A stretch of 64,000 bases of DNA from Flavobacterium sp. WV_118_3 (GCF_039778605.1 NZ_CP156060.1:3686001-3750000), one strand, 5' to 3'. Positions 9,852 to 20,500 are shown, numbered from the stretch's first letter. The notes: generated by a model not told the origin, from the letters alone. A program made the numbers and translations.

Positions 9852-11285
9852 ATGAAGAACACAACATTGCTGTTTTTGGGTTTGTCGATGGTGACAATTC
9901 AAATGAAAGCACAAGCTAAAAAATGGACTTTGGAAGAGTGTGTGAATCACGCAATGGAGAAGAATATTTCGATCCGACAATCGATTTTAGATAAACAGGT
10001 GGCCGAAATCTCTAAAAAAGATGCCTGGGGTAGTTTCCTGCCAACTGTTAACGGACAAGCATCGCACTCCTGGAACGTGGGTTTAAACCAGAACATCACC
10101 ACAGGTCTTTTGGAAAATCAAACCATTCAGTATACTTCTGCCGCATTAAATGTGGGAATTGATATTTATAAAGGGTTACAGCATCAAAATCAGTTGCGAA
10201 AAGCCAATCTTTCGATCATCGCGTCACAATATCAGTTGCAGAAAATGCAGGAAGATGTTTCGTTGAATGTTGTGAATGCCTATTTGCAAATCCTTTTCAA
10301 TAAAGAAAATCTGAAAGTTCAGACCAAACAGCTGGCCTACGATACCAAACAAATGGAGCGTACACAAGAGCTTGTGGATGCCGGAGTAGTGCCTAAAGGG
10401 GACTTACTGGATGTGAAAGCTACGGTGATGGCAGACAATCAGAAATTGATTGCCGGAGAAAACGCACTGTTGTTGTCAAAGCTAAGTTTGGCGCAATTAT
10501 TACAACTGGACGACTTTCAGGAGTTTGATATTGTTGATTCTGAAACGCCGGTGCAAAACAGTAGTGTGTTGCTTGAAAATCCAAAAAATATTTTTCAGAA
10601 AGCAAAAGAAACCCGAGCGAATATAAAAATTGCGGAAGCCAATGTTTCGATAGCCGAAAAAGATTTGTCTATCGCAAGAGGAAAATACCATCCGACACTT
10701 CAGGGATTCTATAGTTTCAGTACCCGTGCGGCTTATGCCGATAGAATTACCGGTTACCAACTGGATGCGGCTAATCCGACGCTTCCAACACAGTATTTCA
10801 CGGAAAATGGATTACAGGTGTTGCAAAACAACTACCGTCCGGTTTTAGGAAGTCCGGAACCAATTTTTGATCAGTTTAGCAATAACAAAGGACAGAATTT
10901 TGGGTTATCGTTAAATATTCCGTTGCTAAATGGTTTCTCAGTTCGTAATAATGTCGAGCGTTCTAAAGTAGCGTTGGAGCGTTCCAGAATCGCATTGGAA
11001 CAACAGGAACTGGATTTGGAAAGAACTGTTTATACCGCTTTTACCGATACCAAAGGATCGCTTAAATCATACGAAGCGGCTGTGGCAACGCTGGAAGCCC
11101 GACAAGAATCGTTTAACTATGCAAAAGAGCGTTATGAAGTGGGCTTGATGAATGTTTTCGATTTTACACAGGCGCAAACCTTATTCGTAAATGCCCAGTC
11201 GGAAGTGTTGCGAACAAAATATGATTATATATTCAGAACGAAAATATTGGAATTCTACTTTGGGTTGCCAATTATTCAAAAATAA
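9852..11285 (+). CDS. TolC family outer membrane efflux protein
   Basis: 477 residues, usual TolC/OEP length. It forms the outer-membrane channel of a tripartite efflux or secretion pump. A signal peptide (MKNTTLLFLGLSMVTIQMKAQA) is followed by WTLEECVNHAMEKN, the typical TolC family opening, and by two OEP repeats with long coiled helices (about residues 30-220 and 255-470). The end carries the usual VGLMNVFDFTQAQTLFVNAQSE motif. The HlyD-type adaptor gene starts 6 nt downstream, so the two form an operon. No inner-membrane pump gene (ABC or RND) is next to them; the usual partner would be a MacB-type ABC protein elsewhere. Confidence 0.93.
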   Translation: MKNTTLLFLGLSMVTIQMKAQAKKWTLEECVNHAMEKNISIRQSILDKQVAEISKKDAWGSFLPTVNGQASHSWNVGLNQNITTGLLENQTIQYTSAALNVGIDIYKGLQHQNQLRKANLSIIASQYQLQKMQEDVSLNVVNAYLQILFNKENLKVQTKQLAYDTKQMERTQELVDAGVVPKGDLLDVKATVMADNQKLIAGENALLLSKLSLAQLLQLDDFQEFDIVDSETPVQNSSVLLENPKNIFQKAKETRANIKIAEANVSIAEKDLSIARGKYHPTLQGFYSFSTRAAYADRITGYQLDAANPTLPTQYFTENGLQVLQNNYRPVLGSPEPIFDQFSNNKGQNFGLSLNIPLLNGFSVRNNVERSKVALERSRIALEQQELDLERTVYTAFTDTKGSLKSYEAAVATLEARQESFNYAKERYEVGLMNVFDFTQAQTLFVNAQSEVLRTKYDYIFRTKILEFYFGLPIIQK

Positions 11286-11291
11286 AAATTT

Positions 11292-12611
11292 ATGAAAAAG
11301 AGTACAAAATACATCCTGTTGGGTAGTGTTGTTTTGTTGGTTGTTGTATTGGTTGCCCTTAGTAAATCGGGTGTAATCGGTAACAAAGAAAAAGGAACGG
11401 AAGTAGAAACGACGCAAGCCAATCAGATGACGATTGTCGAAACGGTTTCGGCTACCGGGAAGATACAACCTGAAATTGAAGTGAAAATTTCATCCGATGT
11501 TTCCGGAGAGATTATTGGCCTTCCGGTTAAAGAAGGACAAAACGTAAAAAAAGGAGATTTGTTGGTTCGTATCAAACGCGACTTATACGAGTCGGGAGTG
11601 AACCGATCGGTAGCGTCTTTATCAACCTCCAAAGCAGGATTAAGCCAGGCGGAAGCTCAGATGAAAGAAGCCAAAGCTAACTACGATCGTAACAAACAGT
11701 TGTTTGCTAAAGGAGTTATTTCTAAATCCGAATGGGATAAAATCGTATCGGCCTACGAAGTAGCGGTTGCTGCCAAACAATCGGCCTATTATAATGTACA
11801 AAGTGCTACGGCAACCGTGACCGAAGCCAATGATAATTTAAACCGAACCACTATTTATGCACCGGTAGACGGAACCATTTCCCGACTGGATGTGGAATTA
11901 GGGGAACGTGTGTTAGGAACGCAACAAATGGCGGGTACCGAATTATTGCGTGTGGCCAACCTCAACAATATGGAAGTAGAAGTCGATGTAAACGAAAACG
12001 ATATCGTTAAAGTAAATATCGGCGATCCGGCCAAAATCGAAGTGGATGCCTATCTGAAAAAAGAATTTAAAGGAGTGGTAACCAGTATTTCCAATTCGGC
12101 CAGTTCGACACTAACAGCCGATCAGGTGACAAACTTTAAAGTAAAAGTGCGCATCTTAAAAGAATCGTATCAGGATCTTTTGGTTGGAAAACAGGAGAAT
12201 TATTCGCCTTTCCGACCGGGAATGACAGCAACGGTTGATATCGAAACCAAACGTAAAGAAAATATTCTGGCCGTGCCGATTAGTGCGGTAGTGATGAAAA
12301 CCGATGCCGATATTTCAGGAGCTAAAAAAGATGTCATGGAAGAGTTGGAAAAAGAAGAAAAGGAAAAAACAAAAGGATCTACCGAAAAGAAATTCGAATG
12401 TGTATTTGTAAAAGTAGGCGATAAAGCAGAATTGCGTAAAATCAAATCCGGAATCCAGGACGATACGAATATCGAAATTGTCGAAGGTTTGAAGAAAGGG
12501 GATGCGATTATTACTGGTCCGTATACTACAGTTACCAAAGATTTAAAGCCCGGAGATAAAGTTGTGATCAAAAAAAACGGAGTCTCCGATAAAGGAAAAG
12601 ATAAAAAATAA
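11292..12611 (+). CDS. HlyD/MacA-type periplasmic adaptor subunit
   Basis: 439-residue membrane fusion protein linking an inner-membrane transporter to the TolC channel. One N-terminal transmembrane helix (YILLGSVVLLVVVLVALSKSG) is followed by a barrel-sandwich/lipoyl half (SATGKIQPEIEVKISSDVSGEI), a helical hairpin at about residues 95-175, the second lipoyl half (IYAPVDGTISRLDVELGERV) and beta-barrel segments (LNNMEVEVDVNENDIVKV). A Lys/Glu-rich linker near residues 345-370 (MEELEKEEKEKTKGSTEKK) is unusually charged. A membrane-proximal domain ends the protein. The translational unit with the upstream TolC gene supports an efflux role; the substrate is unknown. Confidence 0.92.
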   Translation: MKKSTKYILLGSVVLLVVVLVALSKSGVIGNKEKGTEVETTQANQMTIVETVSATGKIQPEIEVKISSDVSGEIIGLPVKEGQNVKKGDLLVRIKRDLYESGVNRSVASLSTSKAGLSQAEAQMKEAKANYDRNKQLFAKGVISKSEWDKIVSAYEVAVAAKQSAYYNVQSATATVTEANDNLNRTTIYAPVDGTISRLDVELGERVLGTQQMAGTELLRVANLNNMEVEVDVNENDIVKVNIGDPAKIEVDAYLKKEFKGVVTSISNSASSTLTADQVTNFKVKVRILKESYQDLLVGKQENYSPFRPGMTATVDIETKRKENILAVPISAVVMKTDADISGAKKDVMEELEKEEKEKTKGSTEKKFECVFVKVGDKAELRKIKSGIQDDTNIEIVEGLKKGDAIITGPYTTVTKDLKPGDKVVIKKNGVSDKGKDKK

Positions 12612-12658
12612 TAACGCTTAGTTTTTTGATTACCACCGGGGTAATTCCCGGGAATACA

Positions 12659-12721
12659 TTTGCCACGGTTGCACTATTTTTTCTGACGAAAAAGTCGGTA
12701 AGATATTGCAACCGTGGCAAA
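12659..12721. repeat. perfect 15-bp inverted repeat upstream of tsaB
   Basis: TTTGCCACGGTTGCA (12659-12673) and TGCAACCGTGGCAAA (12707-12721) are exact reverse complements separated by 33 nt. Neither strand has a T tract directly after the second arm, so it is not a standard terminator. It ends 38 nt before the tsaB start. Confidence 0.75.
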
Positions 12722-12759
12722 AAAATATATGATTATCTTTGCCAATAATTTTACTGAAA

Positions 12760-13434
12760 ATGGCTTACATTCTGAATATTGAAACGGCAACAAAGAATTG
12801 TTCCGTAACCCTCGCAAAAGACGGAGAAATACTGGTGTGTCTTGAGATGGCCGAAGAAGGCTATTCCCACGCAGAAAAACTTCATGTCTTTTTTGAACAG
12901 GCTTTGCAACAGGCTGGGTTGGCATTTCAGGATTTGAACGCGATAGCGGTAAGTCAGGGACCGGGTTCGTATACCGGACTTCGCATCGGTGTTTCGGCGG
13001 CCAAAGGTTTGTGTTATGCATTGAATATTCCATTGTTGGCGATTGATACGCTGGAAACCCTGGCGCGACAGTTAACGCTAACCGAAGGAAAGATTATCCC
13101 GATGATTGATGCCCGAAGAATGGAAGTTTTTACCGCTGTTTTTGATTCTTCCTATTCCCGATTACGGGCTACGGAAGCAGAAATTATTGAAACTACAACA
13201 TACGATACACTCGAAGGAACGTTGCATTTGGTTGGCGATGGTGCCGCAAAATGCAAAGCGGTTTTAAACGATCCGAGGTTTATATACCATGATGCTATTG
13301 TATATCCGTCGGCCAGAGAAATGAGCCGGATCTCCTTTGAAAAGTATCAAAAAAGCGACACCGTAGATGTCGCTTACTTTGAACCTTTTTATTTAAAAGA
13401 CTTCGTGATGACTACAAAGCCTAAGAAGTCGTAA
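12760..13434 (+). CDS. tsaB: tRNA threonylcarbamoyladenosine biosynthesis protein TsaB
   Basis: 224-residue ASKHA-fold protein. TsaB pairs with TsaD (and TsaE) in making the t6A37 modification of ANN-decoding tRNAs in the cytoplasm. The N-terminus ILNIETATKNCSVTL and the SQGPGSYTGLRIGVSAAKGL motif are diagnostic. The start is placed at ATG 12760, where the conserved MAYILNIET begins; a TTG at 12739 would add seven non-conserved residues. A TATCTTTG -7-like box is present at 12734-12741. The 3' end overlaps the convergent MscS gene by 14 bp. Confidence 0.93.
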   Translation: MAYILNIETATKNCSVTLAKDGEILVCLEMAEEGYSHAEKLHVFFEQALQQAGLAFQDLNAIAVSQGPGSYTGLRIGVSAAKGLCYALNIPLLAIDTLETLARQLTLTEGKIIPMIDARRMEVFTAVFDSSYSRLRATEAEIIETTTYDTLEGTLHLVGDGAAKCKAVLNDPRFIYHDAIVYPSAREMSRISFEKYQKSDTVDVAYFEPFYLKDFVMTTKPKKS

Positions 13435-14194
13435 CTTTAACAATCTTGCTGCTTTCTTCCAGTAATTCCGAACAAACGGTACCATAATCGGCATTATAGG
13501 TCCAGGCGCGAAGGGAAAAAATCAGGTTCTTTTCGCCCATATCGCTGATCACTACTTCAGGTGCCGGAGTTTGTAATACTTTCGGATGATTCTTTACCAG
13601 TGCTTCCAGTTTGATTTTGATGTTTTTGATGTCCGAATCATATCCTGTCGGTACTACCAGTGTGGTTCTACGGGTTGTTTTCTGCGAAAAGTTTTTAATC
13701 TTTCCGTTGGATAAAAGTCCGTTCGGAATATAGATGATCTGGTTTTGAGCGGTTAATATTTTAGTCGAAAATATCTGAATGCCTAATACTTTTCCATTTT
13801 CAGATTGCGCTTCGATGGTGTCGCCTACTTTAAAGGGTTTAAAAAGGATGATTAATACACCACCGGCAAAATTTGAAAGCGAACCTTGTAGCGACAAACC
13901 TACGGCCAATCCGATGGCTCCTAAAATAGCGACAAACGATGACGTTTCGATACCTAGTTTGGAAATTACCGATACAAATAATAGAATACGCAAAGCCCAG
14001 ATCAGGAAGTCCAACAGGAATTTGATCAATGTAGGTTCCAGTTCTCTTTTTGTCATTACCGTTTCGGCAATTTTCCGGATAAAACGGATTCCCCAAATTC
14101 CGACAAAAAGGATAATGATGGCCGAGATCACTTTGGGTGAATAATCCAGTAAAACATTAAAATAGTGAATAAAAAAGTTATTCATTTGTTCCAT
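13421..14194 (-). CDS. MscS family small-conductance mechanosensitive channel
   Basis: 257 residues, the length of classical MscS. The protein sits in the inner membrane and releases osmolytes under hypo-osmotic shock. Three N-terminal transmembrane helices (YSPKVISAIIILFVGIWGI; FLLDFLIWALRILLFVSVI; FVAILGAIGLAVGLSLQGSL) end in the Gly/Ala-rich pore helix and the LQGSLSNFAGGVLIILFKPFKVGD signature. The beta and alpha/beta vestibule domains follow (IFSTKILTAQNQIIYIPNG). Its last codons overlap tsaB on the other strand. The DUF255 gene ends upstream (stop at 14204), 9 bp before this start, so the two may be co-transcribed. Confidence 0.93.
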   Translation of the reverse strand: MEQMNNFFIHYFNVLLDYSPKVISAIIILFVGIWGIRFIRKIAETVMTKRELEPTLIKFLLDFLIWALRILLFVSVISKLGIETSSFVAILGAIGLAVGLSLQGSLSNFAGGVLIILFKPFKVGDTIEAQSENGKVLGIQIFSTKILTAQNQIIYIPNGLLSNGKIKNFSQKTTRRTTLVVPTGYDSDIKNIKIKLEALVKNHPKVLQTPAPEVVISDMGEKNLIFSLRAWTYNADYGTVCSELLEESSKIVKVTTS

Positions 14195-14203
14195 AAGGGG
14201 GAT

Positions 14204-16228
14204 TTATTTAATTGCTAATTCGTCTAATACGGTGGTCAGTTCACGAACGGGTAGCTGACAGTTTCTGTTTTCGCAAATATAAAACAGTGTGTCCTTTTCG
14301 TCAAATCGATTTTGAAGGAATGGAATTTTTGACGGACTTGTACTTCCGGCGAGAACCACATGCGGTAGGTATTGCTGCTGCACCGCCTTTATACCGGCAA
14401 TCGCATCCGCACCGCAAACGGCCAGTTCTTTGTTGTCGGTTGATAGGTTCATCCATAAATTCAGCCAGTTTGAAAAAGCCGAACCATAATCGATATTGGG
14501 AATGACATGGTTAAGCATTTGCAGGGCCGTTTTTTCATAATGACTGTTGTGAAACAGTATCCCAAGCGTATACAGGTTGTTCGCCATAACCGAGTTGGAC
14601 GACGGGATTACGTTGTCTTCAATTTCATAATGTTCGGCGATTAAGGCTGTGGTGTTTTTGGCTTTAAACAGGAAAAATTGCTGTGTTTCATCATAGAAAT
14701 GATCAAAGCAATAATCGGTTAATTGTTTGGCGTGATACAAAAAGGTTTCGTCCAGTGTAGCCTGATACAAACTGATAAAGGCGTCGATCGTAAAGGCATA
14801 ATCTTCTAAAAATCCAACGATACTACTTTGTCCGTTTTTATAGCTATGCCATAAATAGCCATCTTCCGACCAAAGTTTTTGGATGATAAAAGAGGCGTTC
14901 TGAAGTGCCCGTTCCAAAAAGGAAGCCGAGCCAAGAGCATTGTACGCCTCGGTATAACCTTTTAGCATAATGGCATTCCACGACGTGAGCGATTTATCAT
15001 CCAGTCGTGGTTTGGGCCTTTTTTGCTGTTCGCGGAATAATAACTGTTCCCACTGTTGTTTTTTGTCAGAAAGCACGGCTACGGTTAATCCGAATTGTTC
15101 AGCAATACTGTCCAGTGTCTGACTTTGGATAAGCACGTAATTGTCGTGTTCCCAATAGCCGAAGTCATTAATATTAAACAAGGCGCTAAAAACTTCAAAA
15201 TCGTCCTGTAAAAGTTGTTGCAGTTGTTCTTTTTGCCAAACGTAATAAGCGCCTTCTTCGAGTTGCTGTTTTGCATTTAAACTGTCGGCATCGAGCGCCG
15301 CATAAAAACCGCCTTCCGGATGTAAAAGTTCGCGTTCGACGAATGCCAACGTTTTTTCGATTACTTCTTGATACAGCGGATTTTGTGTCCGCTTATAAGC
15401 CTGAGCATATAGTGTAACCAACTGACCGTTATCATAAAGCATTTTTTCGAAATGCGGAACATGCCAGCGCATATCGACGGAGTAACGGGAAAAGCCACCA
15501 CCCAAAACGTCAAATAGTCCGCCGTGAGCCATTTTGGTCAGGGTTAGATCTACAAAATCTAAAAGGTCTTTTGAAGCCGTTTGGTAGCCGAATCGTTGTA
15601 GGAAAATAAAATTATTCGGCATCATAAATTTAGGCGCACGTGCATAACCGCCAAAATCCCAGTCGAAACTTTTGGACCACTTTTCAATCAGTATTTTAAT
15701 ACGTGCCGGATCCTGTTCTTCGGGATTGGCTTGTGTGTGGTTTACGATTCCTAAAAACGAAATGCCTTCGTGTAGTTTTTCGGCATATTCCAGCATCTTG
15801 CCGGGATTGGTCTGATACAGGTTTTGAAGCTGGCTTAAAATATCCATCCAGTTGTCCTTTTTAAAATAGGTGCCACCCCAAACCGGTCGGCCATCCGGTA
15901 AACAAACCACATTGAGCGGCCATCCGCCATGACTGGTCATTAGTTGTACGGCTTTCATATAGATGGCATCCACATCGGGACGTTCTTCGCGGTCGACTTT
16001 AACGGAAATAAATCCGGTATTCATTACGGCGGCTACTTCGGTGTCTTCAAAACTTTCGTGTTCCATCACATGGCACCAATGGCAGGCCGAATATCCGATA
16101 CTAACGATCATCAATTTGTTTTCGGTTTTGGCAGTGGCCAGTGTAGCATCGTTCCACGCTTTCCAATGGATCGGATTTTGCGCATGTTGGAGTAGGTAAG
16201 GACTGGATTCGTATTGGAGTTCGTTCAT
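14204..16228 (-). CDS. thioredoxin-fold DUF255 protein (YyaL/SPATA20 family)
   Basis: 674 residues, normal family length. The N-terminal thioredoxin-like domain (about residues 1-165) has the CHWCHVM motif in place of a classical CxxC active site, preceded by NPIHWKAW and followed by [19 protein letters not shown]. The remainder is an (alpha/alpha)6 barrel like N-acyl-glucosamine epimerase/glycosidase folds ([22 protein letters not shown]). The biochemical role of the family is not settled. The start is set at ATG 16228 ([13 protein letters not shown]). The longer ORF start at 16249 lies inside the dodecin terminator hairpin and would add residues not typical of the family. Confidence 0.88.
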   Translation of the reverse strand: MNELQYESSPYLLQHAQNPIHWKAWNDATLATAKTENKLMIVSIGYSACHWCHVMEHESFEDTEVAAVMNTGFISVKVDREERPDVDAIYMKAVQLMTSHGGWPLNVVCLPDGRPVWGGTYFKKDNWMDILSQLQNLYQTNPGKMLEYAEKLHEGISFLGIVNHTQANPEEQDPARIKILIEKWSKSFDWDFGGYARAPKFMMPNNFIFLQRFGYQTASKDLLDFVDLTLTKMAHGGLFDVLGGGFSRYSVDMRWHVPHFEKMLYDNGQLVTLYAQAYKRTQNPLYQEVIEKTLAFVERELLHPEGGFYAALDADSLNAKQQLEEGAYYVWQKEQLQQLLQDDFEVFSALFNINDFGYWEHDNYVLIQSQTLDSIAEQFGLTVAVLSDKKQQWEQLLFREQQKRPKPRLDDKSLTSWNAIMLKGYTEAYNALGSASFLERALQNASFIIQKLWSEDGYLWHSYKNGQSSIVGFLEDYAFTIDAFISLYQATLDETFLYHAKQLTDYCFDHFYDETQQFFLFKAKNTTALIAEHYEIEDNVIPSSNSVMANNLYTLGILFHNSHYEKTALQMLNHVIPNIDYGSAFSNWLNLWMNLSTDNKELAVCGADAIAGIKAVQQQYLPHVVLAGSTSPSKIPFLQNRFDEKDTLFYICENRNCQLPVRELTTVLDELAIK

Positions 16229-16233
16229 GGTTT

Positions 16234-16260
16234 TAAAAAAGGCGTTCATTCGAACGCCTG
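16234..16260 (-). terminator. intrinsic terminator after dodecin gene
   Basis: On the minus strand AGGCGTTC (16259-16252) pairs with GAACGCCT (16247-16240) across a 4-nt loop and is followed by a T run. It lies between the dodecin stop at 16269 and the next start at 16228. Confidence 0.8.
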
Positions 16261-16268
16261 TATCTTTT

Positions 16269-16469
16269 TTATTTTATTTCAAAAGTAAGTTTCAGGTTTA
16301 CCCTGAATTCTGTCACCTGATCATCGTTAACAACGGCGCTCTGTTCCTGAACATAAACCGATCGGATATGTTTCAGGGTTTTCGATGCTTCCGCAACCGC
16401 TTTTCGGGTGGCTTCTTCCCAGCTTACTTCCGAACTGGAAAGTAACTCGATAACTTTTAGGACTCCCAT
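16269..16469 (-). CDS. dodecin family flavin-binding protein
   Basis: 66 residues, exactly the dodecin size. Dodecins form 12-subunit hollow shells that store or buffer flavins. The sequence has the expected pattern: [29 protein letters not shown] (beta strand, then the amphipathic helix), [31 protein letters not shown] (two long strands), with Gln in the usual flavin-stacking region replaced by a local EQSA context. The gene stands alone between the Nfu gene and its own terminator. Confidence 0.9.
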   Translation of the reverse strand: MGVLKVIELLSSSEVSWEEATRKAVAEASKTLKHIRSVYVQEQSAVVNDDQVTEFRVNLKLTFEIK

Positions 16470-16554
16470 AATTTACCAGTTTTAAGGTTAAGCTATTAAA
16501 GGTAGTATATAAAAGTTTAAAAAACAATCGGAATTGCCCGAAAAGAGTTGTGTG

Positions 16555-17454
16555 TTAGCCGTTTACCGCTTCTACTTTAATGTTTTGATCGTGTAACATT
16601 TCTTTTAGCATGTTTTCAATACCGTTTTTCAACGTAAAAGTCGACGACGGGCAACCGCTGCAAGCGCCCTGAAGGATCACCTTTACGCGTTTGTCGGTTT
16701 CATCGTACGATTCGAAAATAATGTTACCACCATCCGAAGCTACAGCCGGTTTTACATATTCGTCCAGGATATTGATGATTTGCTGTGACGTCACATCCAG
16801 GTTGTTGAAATACTCCTCCTGTTGTTTTTCGTGATTAGAAGTTTTTACAATCTGGGTCTCATCAATAATGGGGTTGCCTTCTTCAATGTAATTTTTGATA
16901 AAGGTACGCACCTCCTGTGTAATCTCCTGCCACTCGTTAATGTCGTATTTGGTAATCGAAATATAGTTTTCGTCAATAAAAACCTCTTTTACAAACGGAA
17001 GCTTGAATAATTCTTTTGCCAACGGTGACGCAGCCGTTTCGTCGATGTTTTTAAACTCCACACTGGTTTTAGTCAGTAGCCGACTGGCAACAAATTTTAA
17101 TACCGATGGGTTAGGGGTTGTTTCCGCATAAACCGTAACCGGTACTTTTTTGCTTTTATTTTCATCGATGTTGATGATTTTTCCGCCTTTATCTACAAAA
17201 CTTTCGATCTGTTCGGCCAATAATTCTTTTACCTCATGCCATTCTACAATCGAATATTTTTCGATGGCAATAAAGTTGCCAGAAATATATACGGTCTTAA
17301 CAAAAGGTAGGTAAAATAGCTGTTTTGCAAGGGGTGACGGTGCGGTTTCGTCGATGTTTTTAAACTCGAAACTTTCACTTTTTGTTATGAAATCTGGAAA
17401 TTCAAACTTCACAATAGCAGGGTTTTGCGTATCTCGTATTGTTACTTTTAACAT
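16555..17454 (-). CDS. NifU/Nfu family Fe-S cluster carrier with duplicated N-terminal domain
   Basis: 299 residues. Nfu proteins carry and deliver [4Fe-4S] clusters to apoproteins. The C-terminal NifU domain (about residues 220-299) has the cluster-binding CSGCPSS motif and DGGNIIF. Upstream are two tandem Nfu N-terminal domains (about residues 1-90 and 97-190), clear from the repeated TxNPxxxKF...SFEFKNIDETAPSPLAKQLF and SVEFKNIDETAASPLAKELF. The start is set at 17454 (MLKVTIRDTQNP); the ORF extends to 17586 but the added 44 residues lie across a -7 box and are not family-like. It is transcribed divergently from the T9SS adhesin. Confidence 0.92.
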   Translation of the reverse strand: MLKVTIRDTQNPAIVKFEFPDFITKSESFEFKNIDETAPSPLAKQLFYLPFVKTVYISGNFIAIEKYSIVEWHEVKELLAEQIESFVDKGGKIINIDENKSKKVPVTVYAETTPNPSVLKFVASRLLTKTSVEFKNIDETAASPLAKELFKLPFVKEVFIDENYISITKYDINEWQEITQEVRTFIKNYIEEGNPIIDETQIVKTSNHEKQQEEYFNNLDVTSQQIINILDEYVKPAVASDGGNIIFESYDETDKRVKVILQGACSGCPSSTFTLKNGIENMLKEMLHDQNIKVEAVNG

Positions 17455-17472
17455 TTTTTTTGTGATTTTTTG

Positions 17473-17480
17473 CAAATTTA
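17473..17480 (-). promoter_or_regulatory. -7 box for the Nfu gene
   Basis: On the minus strand TAAATTTG matches TAnnTTTG and lies 18 nt before the chosen start at 17454, supporting that start over the longer ORF. Confidence 0.4.
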
Positions 17481-17504
17481 ACGAACATATATCGTTTGAA
17501 TAAG

Positions 17505-17512
17505 TATATTTG
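17505..17512 (+). promoter_or_regulatory. -7 box for the T9SS adhesin operon
   Basis: TATATTTG matches TAnnTTTG and would give a leader of about 70 nt before the start at 17589. No convincing -33 element was seen. Confidence 0.35.
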
Positions 17513-17588
17513 GAAATTTTAAAGGAAAAATTAACATTAAGGAACTGTTTTAACCCAAAAATAAGATATTTTACAAGCTTAAGCAAAC

Positions 17589-20500
17589 ATGAAAAAACTC
17601 TCCCCTCTATTGTTTTTGCTATTCTCCGTTGTGGCTTTTTCCCAGCCTATAACCGTGAATTCCAATACGTATACAGTTCCTCAATTGGTGCAGGATGTTT
17701 TGATCAACTCTCAATGTGCGCAAATTTCGAACGTGACCTGGAGAACAGGAAATACCAATGGACAAGGATCAGAAAACGGTATCGGATATTTTCAAAATAC
17801 CAATCCTAACTTCCCAATTCAGTCGGGAGTTATCCTGAGTACCGGTAGAGCGACTTCAGCTCCCGGACCGAACAACGGAATTTTAAGTCAGGGTAGTACT
17901 TCCTGGACCGGAGATGCCGATCTGAAACAAGCAATGGTAAATGCAGGTGTTGTGAGTAACGCATATGTGTATAACAATGCCAGCTATATACAGTTTAACT
18001 TTACACCTTTAACGGATAGTTTTAGTTTTAATTTCCTGTTTGCATCGGAAGAATATGGAACGTATCAATGTACGACCGATTATACGGATGCTTTTGCTTT
18101 TATTTTAACAAATTTAACCACGGGGCAGAGTACGAATCTGGCTGTTGTGCCGGGAACTTCAATTCCAATTTCTGTTTTTACAGTAAGTGATCAGGCAAAT
18201 AATAATAGCTGTGTTTCTCAAAACCCGGCTTATTTTGGGATGTATTATCCGCAAAATGGGACCCCGGCGGCTCCGATCAATTTTAACGGAAGAACGGTTG
18301 TAATGAATGCTTCTGCAATGGTTACTCCAAATACCCCTTACCGGATTAAAATGGTAATTGGAGATGGAGGTGGACAACCACCTAATAATACTAGTGATAC
18401 CGCTTATGACTCTGCGGTATTTTTACAGGCAGGTAGTTTTAACGTAGGACAGGCTTCTTTAGGCGGAAACCTTACAATTGATAACCTTGGGGCTTTGTGT
18501 CCGGGTGAGATTCGAACCTTATCTACCGGATTGGATCCGGCTTTTTATACATTCCAGTGGACTAACGGAGGAAATCCTATTCCTGGGGCAACCGGACCTT
18601 CCTATGGTGTTTCGGCACCCGGGACTTATGGTGTTATCATTACAAATGTTTCCGGTGCCTGTGTCCAACAACCCGATCCGGTTACGGTGGAGGTCTTTCC
18701 ACCTATTGCGGCCGGGACACCGATCGATTTATTTAGGTGTGGTGACGGGACAACTCCGGTTAGCTTTAATTTAGATGAAAATCATGCTGCAATATTAGCG
18801 GGTCTTGATCCGGGTACCATCATTACGTATCATACCAGTTTGGCCGATGCGGAACAAGGAGCAAATTATGTCCAGGATCCAACAAATTTCCTGACGCCAA
18901 TTACCCGAACGATTTATGTGAATGTTTCAACGGGTGAAAATGCCTGTTATGTTATCCGTCAGTTTAATGTAAACGTGATTTCGTGTACAGCTGATCCGGT
19001 ACGCCCAGATGATCAAACAGTTTGTGATATTGATAGTGATGGTTTGGAAACATTCGATCTGACGCAATTCTATACAACTATCCTGGGAGGACAAAATGCG
19101 TCCGACTACAATATTACATTCCATCTTAATCAGGCAGATGCCGATAATGATGTGAATCCAATTACACCGGCCAATGCTTTTACTACAGGCAACCAAACGG
19201 TTTATATCCGTATGGAAAGAGCAGCAGATCCAACTGTTTTTGGAACAACCAGTTTTAACTTGATTCTAAAAGCATTGCCTTTGGCTACTATTAGCGGACC
19301 TGATGGTATTTGTAATGGTAGTTCGGCAATAATCGTTTTTCAAGGTACGCCTAATGCAACGGTAAATTATACGGTTGATACTAATCCGGCCAGCATCACT
19401 TTGGATGCTTCCGGAAATGGGTCGGTAATTACGCCGCCAGTAACTGCTAATACGGTTTATAGTCTGGTTAGCGTGGTAAGTAATGATACAGCACCACAGT
19501 GTGCCCGAAACCTTACGGGTTCGGTTAATATAACGGTTTATAATGCACCAACGGCTACAATAGGAACCGATACGACAATCTGTTCCGGTGATACCGCAGT
19601 ACTAACATTTAACGGAACACCAAATGCTGTTGTTACTTATAATAACGGAACTGTTGATCAAACGGTAACATTGGATGGAACCGGAGCTGCTAGCGTAACA
19701 GTTGGTCCGTTATCAGCAACAACGACTTATAATCTTGTGCGGGTTATTTCTTCGGGAACTCCTGCTTGTCTGGCAACCTTAACGGGCAGTGCTACAATTA
19801 CCGTAAACCCATTACCAACGGCTACAATCAGCGCGCCTGCATTAATCTGTTCTGGAGACACAGCAGTAGTAACTTTTACAGGTCCTGCGAATGCTACGAT
19901 TACCTATAGTGACGGGACGGCTACTGCTACAATCAATCTTGATGGGGCAGGACAAGCTACTATCACGACTCCTGTACTAACAGCATCGGCTACCTATACC
20001 TTAGTAAATGTAGCGGTTGCGGGACCACCGGCATGTAACCAGAACTTAAGTGCATCGGTAACGATAGGTGTTAAAGCCCTACCGGTAGCAACAGTAACCG
20101 GACCAGCTTCGGTATGTTCAGGAAGTTCTGCGGATATCGTATTCAACGGAACGCCAAATGCTACGGTAACCTATACTATCGGAACGGATCCGACTCAGTT
20201 TACAATTACCTTAAACAGTGCCGGAACCGCTACAGTTGCCACAGGAGCAATAACCGGACCGGTTACGTATGCTTTGGTAAGCGTACAAAGCAACGGAACA
20301 CCAAACTGTAGTCAGCCGCAAACAACGAGCCATACGGTAACTACAGTAGTAGCGCCAACCATTTTCAACCCGACGCCACTAGAAGTTTGTAACTCCAACT
20401 ACGACGACGGAATTGAAACGTTTGATTTGAGTATTAAAATTGCAGAAATCACCGGAGGTGATCCTAACTTAACGGTAACCTTCCACGAAACACCGGAAGA

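Noticed and set aside
12659..12721. 15-bp inverted repeat as an intrinsic terminator of the efflux operon
   Set aside because: No T tract follows the second arm on either strand in the needed direction.
16229..16249. Longer N-terminus for the DUF255 protein
   Set aside because: The first codons would lie in the dodecin terminator; the family start is at 16228.
17455..17586. Longer N-terminus for the Nfu protein
   Set aside because: It contains a likely -7 box and is not conserved in type; the family start matches 17454.
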